Origin: JBBSOK01 sp965219125
GTDB taxonomy: Bacteria; Bacteroidota; Bacteroidia; Flavobacteriales; Flavobacteriaceae
Length of the DNA: 64,000 nucleotides
Direction: 5' to 3'
NCBI GenBank assembly: GCA_965219125.1
Contig: CBDCMO010000002.1
Location: 2,232,001-2,296,000, forward strand
Numbering within the stretch: the first letter of the stretch is position 1; each line of letters opens with the position of its first letter. The notes below the pieces were generated by a model. The model saw only the letters and a program-made list of their open reading frames with translations, was not told the DNA's origin and searched no databases. The position numbers and the translations under genes were made by a program. Positions 61,941-64,000 of this stretch are shown piece by piece.

Positions 61941-62180
61941 ATGAAAATTACCTTAAGACATATAGTATTCTTCGTGTTTCTTATTATTGTAACATTGCCA
62001 GCCGAAGCCCAATGCGCCATGTGCCGCGCCGTTTTGGAAAGTGAAGATGGTGGCCACGCCGCAAAAGGAATTAATAATGGCATAATTTATTTAATGACTA
62101 TTCCATATTTATTGATTGCCGCCATCGGTTTTGCAATTTATAGAAGCCGCAAAAAATTAAAGGACGAGCATTCAGAATAA
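61941..62180 (+). CDS. Small membrane protein with CxxC motif in the oxidase cluster
   Basis: Encodes 79 residues from the ATG at 61941 (MKITLRHIVFFVFLIIVTLP); an in-frame start 30 codons upstream would overlap DUF420 and is rejected. Signal peptide ending at EAQ. CAMC follows immediately (residues 28-31 or so), then a NNGIIYLMTIPYLLIAAIGF membrane helix and a basic tail RSRKKLKDE. A Cys pair just outside a membrane segment suggests metal or disulfide handling. The family is recurrent beside oxidase genes but has no known function. Confidence 0.8.
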   Translation: MKITLRHIVFFVFLIIVTLPAEAQCAMCRAVLESEDGGHAAKGINNGIIYLMTIPYLLIAAIGFAIYRSRKKLKDEHSE

Positions 62181-62300
62181 TCTCCGAAATAGAAAGTTTC
62201 TTCATCATTTTTGATTCTTAAAACTTCAAACTATTTTAGATTCTTGCATAAAATTTCAGCCAAGTTTCATTTCAAATACAACAATTCCGAAGAAAAACTG

Positions 62301-62321
62301 TAACGAATCCCACTTTCGTTA
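62301..62321. promoter_or_regulatory. Palindrome TAACGAA-n7-TTCGTTA, possible operator
   Basis: A perfect 7-bp inverted repeat (62301-62307 and 62315-62321), 105 bp before the ABC transporter start. A candidate binding site for a dimeric regulator. No regulator is identified. Confidence 0.35.
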
Positions 62322-62379
62322 GTCATGTGTTCTAGAAAGCTTGATACCTTTTATGTCAAGTCTTAACAAGAATTTCACA

Positions 62380-62412
62380 TTTTACAAAACCTATAAGTGT
62401 TATTTTGTAAAA
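62380..62412. promoter_or_regulatory. Inverted repeat TTTTACAAAA-n13-TTTTGTAAAA before ABC transporter
   Basis: Perfect 10-bp arms at 62380-62389 and 62403-62412 with a 13-nt spacer, 13 bp before the ATG at 62426. It could be an operator, or a leader hairpin covering the ribosome-binding region. Confidence 0.45.
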
Positions 62413-62425
62413 TCAATTTTTTCAG

Positions 62426-63133
62426 ATGATAGAAATTAAAGATTTACATAAGTCGTATGTTATGGGAGCTAATTCCCTTCACGTTTTAAAAGGAATAAAT
62501 TTTAATGTGAAAGAAGGCGAAATGGTTTCAATAATGGGTTCTTCGGGTTCGGGAAAATCTACACTTTTAAATATTCTTGGAATATTGGACGAAGCTGATG
62601 AAGGCACTTATAATCTTGATGGCGTGCTAATTAAAAATCTCAACGAAAAAATAGCGGCTAGATATCGCAATAAATTTTTGGGCTTTATCTTTCAATCCTT
62701 TAATCTTATAAACTATAAATCTGCCCTCGATAATGTTTCAATGCCTTTGTATTATCAAGGGATGAAGCGTAATTTAAGAGAAGAAAAAGCAATGCATTAT
62801 CTAGAAAAAGTTGGACTTGCGGAATGGGCAGGACATTTGCCAAACGAGCTTTCGGGCGGCCAAAAACAACGTGTGGCAATTGCTAGAGCTTTGGCGAGCG
62901 ATCCAAAAGTATTATTAGCAGATGAGCCGACAGGAGCTTTGGATACCAAGACTTCATACGGTGTGATGGAATTAATACAAGGCATAAATGACGAAGGCAA
63001 AACAATAATTATTGTAACGCACGAAGACGATATCGCGCATATGACCAAGCGAATCGTGAATCTAAAAGATGGCGTTATTATAGACGATTCTCCCGTTTCT
63101 CAAGTAAAAGCAAAAGCAGTAGATTATGCTTAG
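62426..63133 (+). CDS. ABC transporter ATP-binding protein (MacB/LolD type)
   Basis: Encodes 235 residues. Walker A MGSSGSGKSTLLNILGIL (residues 35-52), Q-loop FIFQSFNLINYKSALDNV, ABC signature ELSGGQKQRVAIARALA, Walker B KVLLADEPTGALD and H-loop IIIVTHEDD are intact. GTNGYNLDGVLIKNL-type spacing fits the lipoprotein/MacB subfamily that powers efflux or lipoprotein transport. It overlaps the permease gene by 8 bp. Preceded by two inverted repeats. Confidence 0.96.
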   Translation: MIEIKDLHKSYVMGANSLHVLKGINFNVKEGEMVSIMGSSGSGKSTLLNILGILDEADEGTYNLDGVLIKNLNEKIAARYRNKFLGFIFQSFNLINYKSALDNVSMPLYYQGMKRNLREEKAMHYLEKVGLAEWAGHLPNELSGGQKQRVAIARALASDPKVLLADEPTGALDTKTSYGVMELIQGINDEGKTIIIVTHEDDIAHMTKRIVNLKDGVIIDDSPVSQVKAKAVDYA

Positions 63134-64000
63134 TATAGAACGTTGGCAAGAAATATTTGAAACCATCCGCAAAAATAAATTGCGCACATTTCTAACGGGC
63201 GTTTCTGTGGCTTCGGGTATTTTTATACTTGTAATATTATTGGCAATTGGGCAAGGAATGCAAAATGGCATTCAAAAGCAATTTGAACAAGATGCCACCA
63301 ACAGGATTAGCGTTTGGACAAATGTAACTTCAGAAAGTTATAAGGGTTTAAACCCAGGCCGGATAATAGAAATGGACAATCGCGATTATGAGTTGGCAAC
63401 TTTAAAAAATCAAGATAAATTAGAATATCGATCTGGCGTTTACAGCGTTTGGGGCGGTTTGACAACCTTTGGAAATAATAGTGGCAGCTACCGTATTGAA
63501 GGTGTACGCGGGGATTATCAATTTTTGGAAAATGCGAGTCTAACGGCCGGTAGATTTATAAACGAAAACGATCTAGACCAATACACAAAAGTTGCCGTAA
63601 TTGGTAACCGTGTGAAGCAGGACTTATTTAAAGAGGAAGACGCCTTAGGGAAATACGTTGAAATTACCGGCATAAAATTTATGGTAGTCGGAGTTTATAC
63701 CGATCCGGGCGGAGAACGAGAGGAAACGAGAATATTTATTCCACTTAGTACAGCGCAACGAGTTTATAATGCCGGAGATAAAATACGCTCAATGGCATTT
63801 ACATTAAAACAGAATGACAATTTTGATGACGCTTTAAAAGAATCGACCGCGTTTTCGGAACAATTGGAACAAGACATAAAGAGCAAACATACCATTTCCC
63901 CAACCGATGTGAGCGCTGTAAACATTAATAACACACTCGAGCAAACAAAAAAGTTTTATGATTTGAATAATATGATTAGCTGGTTTTTTTGGGGCGTAGG
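63126..64000 (+). CDS. ABC transporter permease, MacB/FtsX type (3' end outside window)
   Basis: Starts at ATG 63126, overlapping the ATP-binding gene by 8 bp, and runs off the right edge (291 codons seen). N-terminal MLSIERWQEIFETIRKNKLR and a first transmembrane helix (TFLTGVSVASGIFILVILLA) lead into a periplasmic MacB-PCD domain (IGQGMQNGIQKQFEQDATNR, SLTAGRFINENDLDQYTKVA, VAVIGNRVKQDLFKEEDALG, FIPLSTAQRVYNAGD). With the ATPase it forms a tripartite-type exporter or lipoprotein transporter; the substrate is unknown. Confidence 0.9.
   Translation, partial: MLSIERWQEIFETIRKNKLRTFLTGVSVASGIFILVILLAIGQGMQNGIQKQFEQDATNRISVWTNVTSESYKGLNPGRIIEMDNRDYELATLKNQDKLEYRSGVYSVWGGLTTFGNNSGSYRIEGVRGDYQFLENASLTAGRFINENDLDQYTKVAVIGNRVKQDLFKEEDALGKYVEITGIKFMVVGVYTDPGGEREETRIFIPLSTAQRVYNAGDKIRSMAFTLKQNDNFDDALKESTAFSEQLEQDIKSKHTISPTDVSAVNINNTLEQTKKFYDLNNMISWFFWGV

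Overview
The window is chromosomal DNA of a member of the Bacteroidota, almost certainly family Flavobacteriaceae. The signs are low GC, promoters of the TAnnTTTG (-7) type instead of sigma70-type boxes, weak Shine-Dalgarno signals, frequent TTG/GTG starts, and family markers: sprA and remB (type IX secretion and gliding), a type IX C-terminal sorting domain, DUF3127, DUF3098, DUF4301, PEP carboxykinase (ATP), and a two-subunit-III caa3 oxidase cluster. I cannot name the genus. I see no tRNA, rRNA, CRISPR array, prophage or classical insertion sequence.

Layout. 1-2.0 kb: a secreted GH85 endo-beta-N-acetylglucosaminidase (cut by the left edge) and a Coa1-like gene broken by an in-frame stop. 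2.0-4.8 kb: ahcY, divergent to a phosphopantetheinyl transferase and a prenylglyceryl-phosphate synthase. 5.0-6.4 kb: overlapping vitamin-salvage operon (thiamine-binding protein, PnuC-type transporter, NadR-like P-loop kinase). 6.5-9.1 kb: DUF4301, ArfB-like ribosome rescue factor, PepSY-like secreted protein. 9.2-13.1 kb: convergent sigma54-type response regulator and hybrid histidine kinase. 13.2-15.7 kb: a TPP riboswitch followed by an attenuator-like hairpin and a TonB-dependent receptor, probably the outer-membrane partner of the PnuC operon. 15.8-24.6 kb: two small exported proteins, greA with a two-hairpin leader, HIT protein, sensor kinase, flavin reductase-like protein, DUF3127, an SH3 protein, aat, a peptidylarginine-deiminase-like T9SS cargo, and tag. 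24.6-28.2 kb (minus): TonB-like protein, truB, uppP, DUF3098, ftsX.

28.3-33.6 kb holds a UbiA prenyltransferase with no canonical start codon, then an unusual leuS of 1158 codons. An in-frame segment of about 150 codons inside the leuS editing domain encodes a DUF559 (PD-(D/E)XK-like) nuclease and is bracketed by inverted C/G-rich palindromes. A solo palindrome of the same family lies in frame further downstream in the same gene. This is the strongest candidate for an unusual system in the window.

33.8-44.5 kb is housekeeping: saccharopine dehydrogenase family, DUF423, pckA, peroxiredoxin-like, ruvB, GNAT, cytochrome P450, queG, maeB. 44.8-56.6 kb is the gliding/T9SS block ruvA-sprA-gcvH-vanZ-tonB-remB. 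56.6-62.2 kb is a cytochrome oxidase biogenesis cluster (heme O synthase, two subunits III, subunit IV, a SCO-like protein without copper ligands, SCO, DUF420, a small CxxC membrane protein). 62.4-64.0 kb starts a MacB-type ABC exporter that leaves the right edge.

Functional links: the riboswitch-controlled receptor and the PnuC operon suggest thiamine uptake. SprA, TonB, RemB and the T9SS-tagged deiminase belong to one surface and secretion programme. The oxidase cluster combines structural and copper/heme assembly genes. Several short repeat families lie between and inside genes: CTCTGTGAA, ATTCATAATTC, CCCGC-n-GCGGG and the palindromes in leuS.
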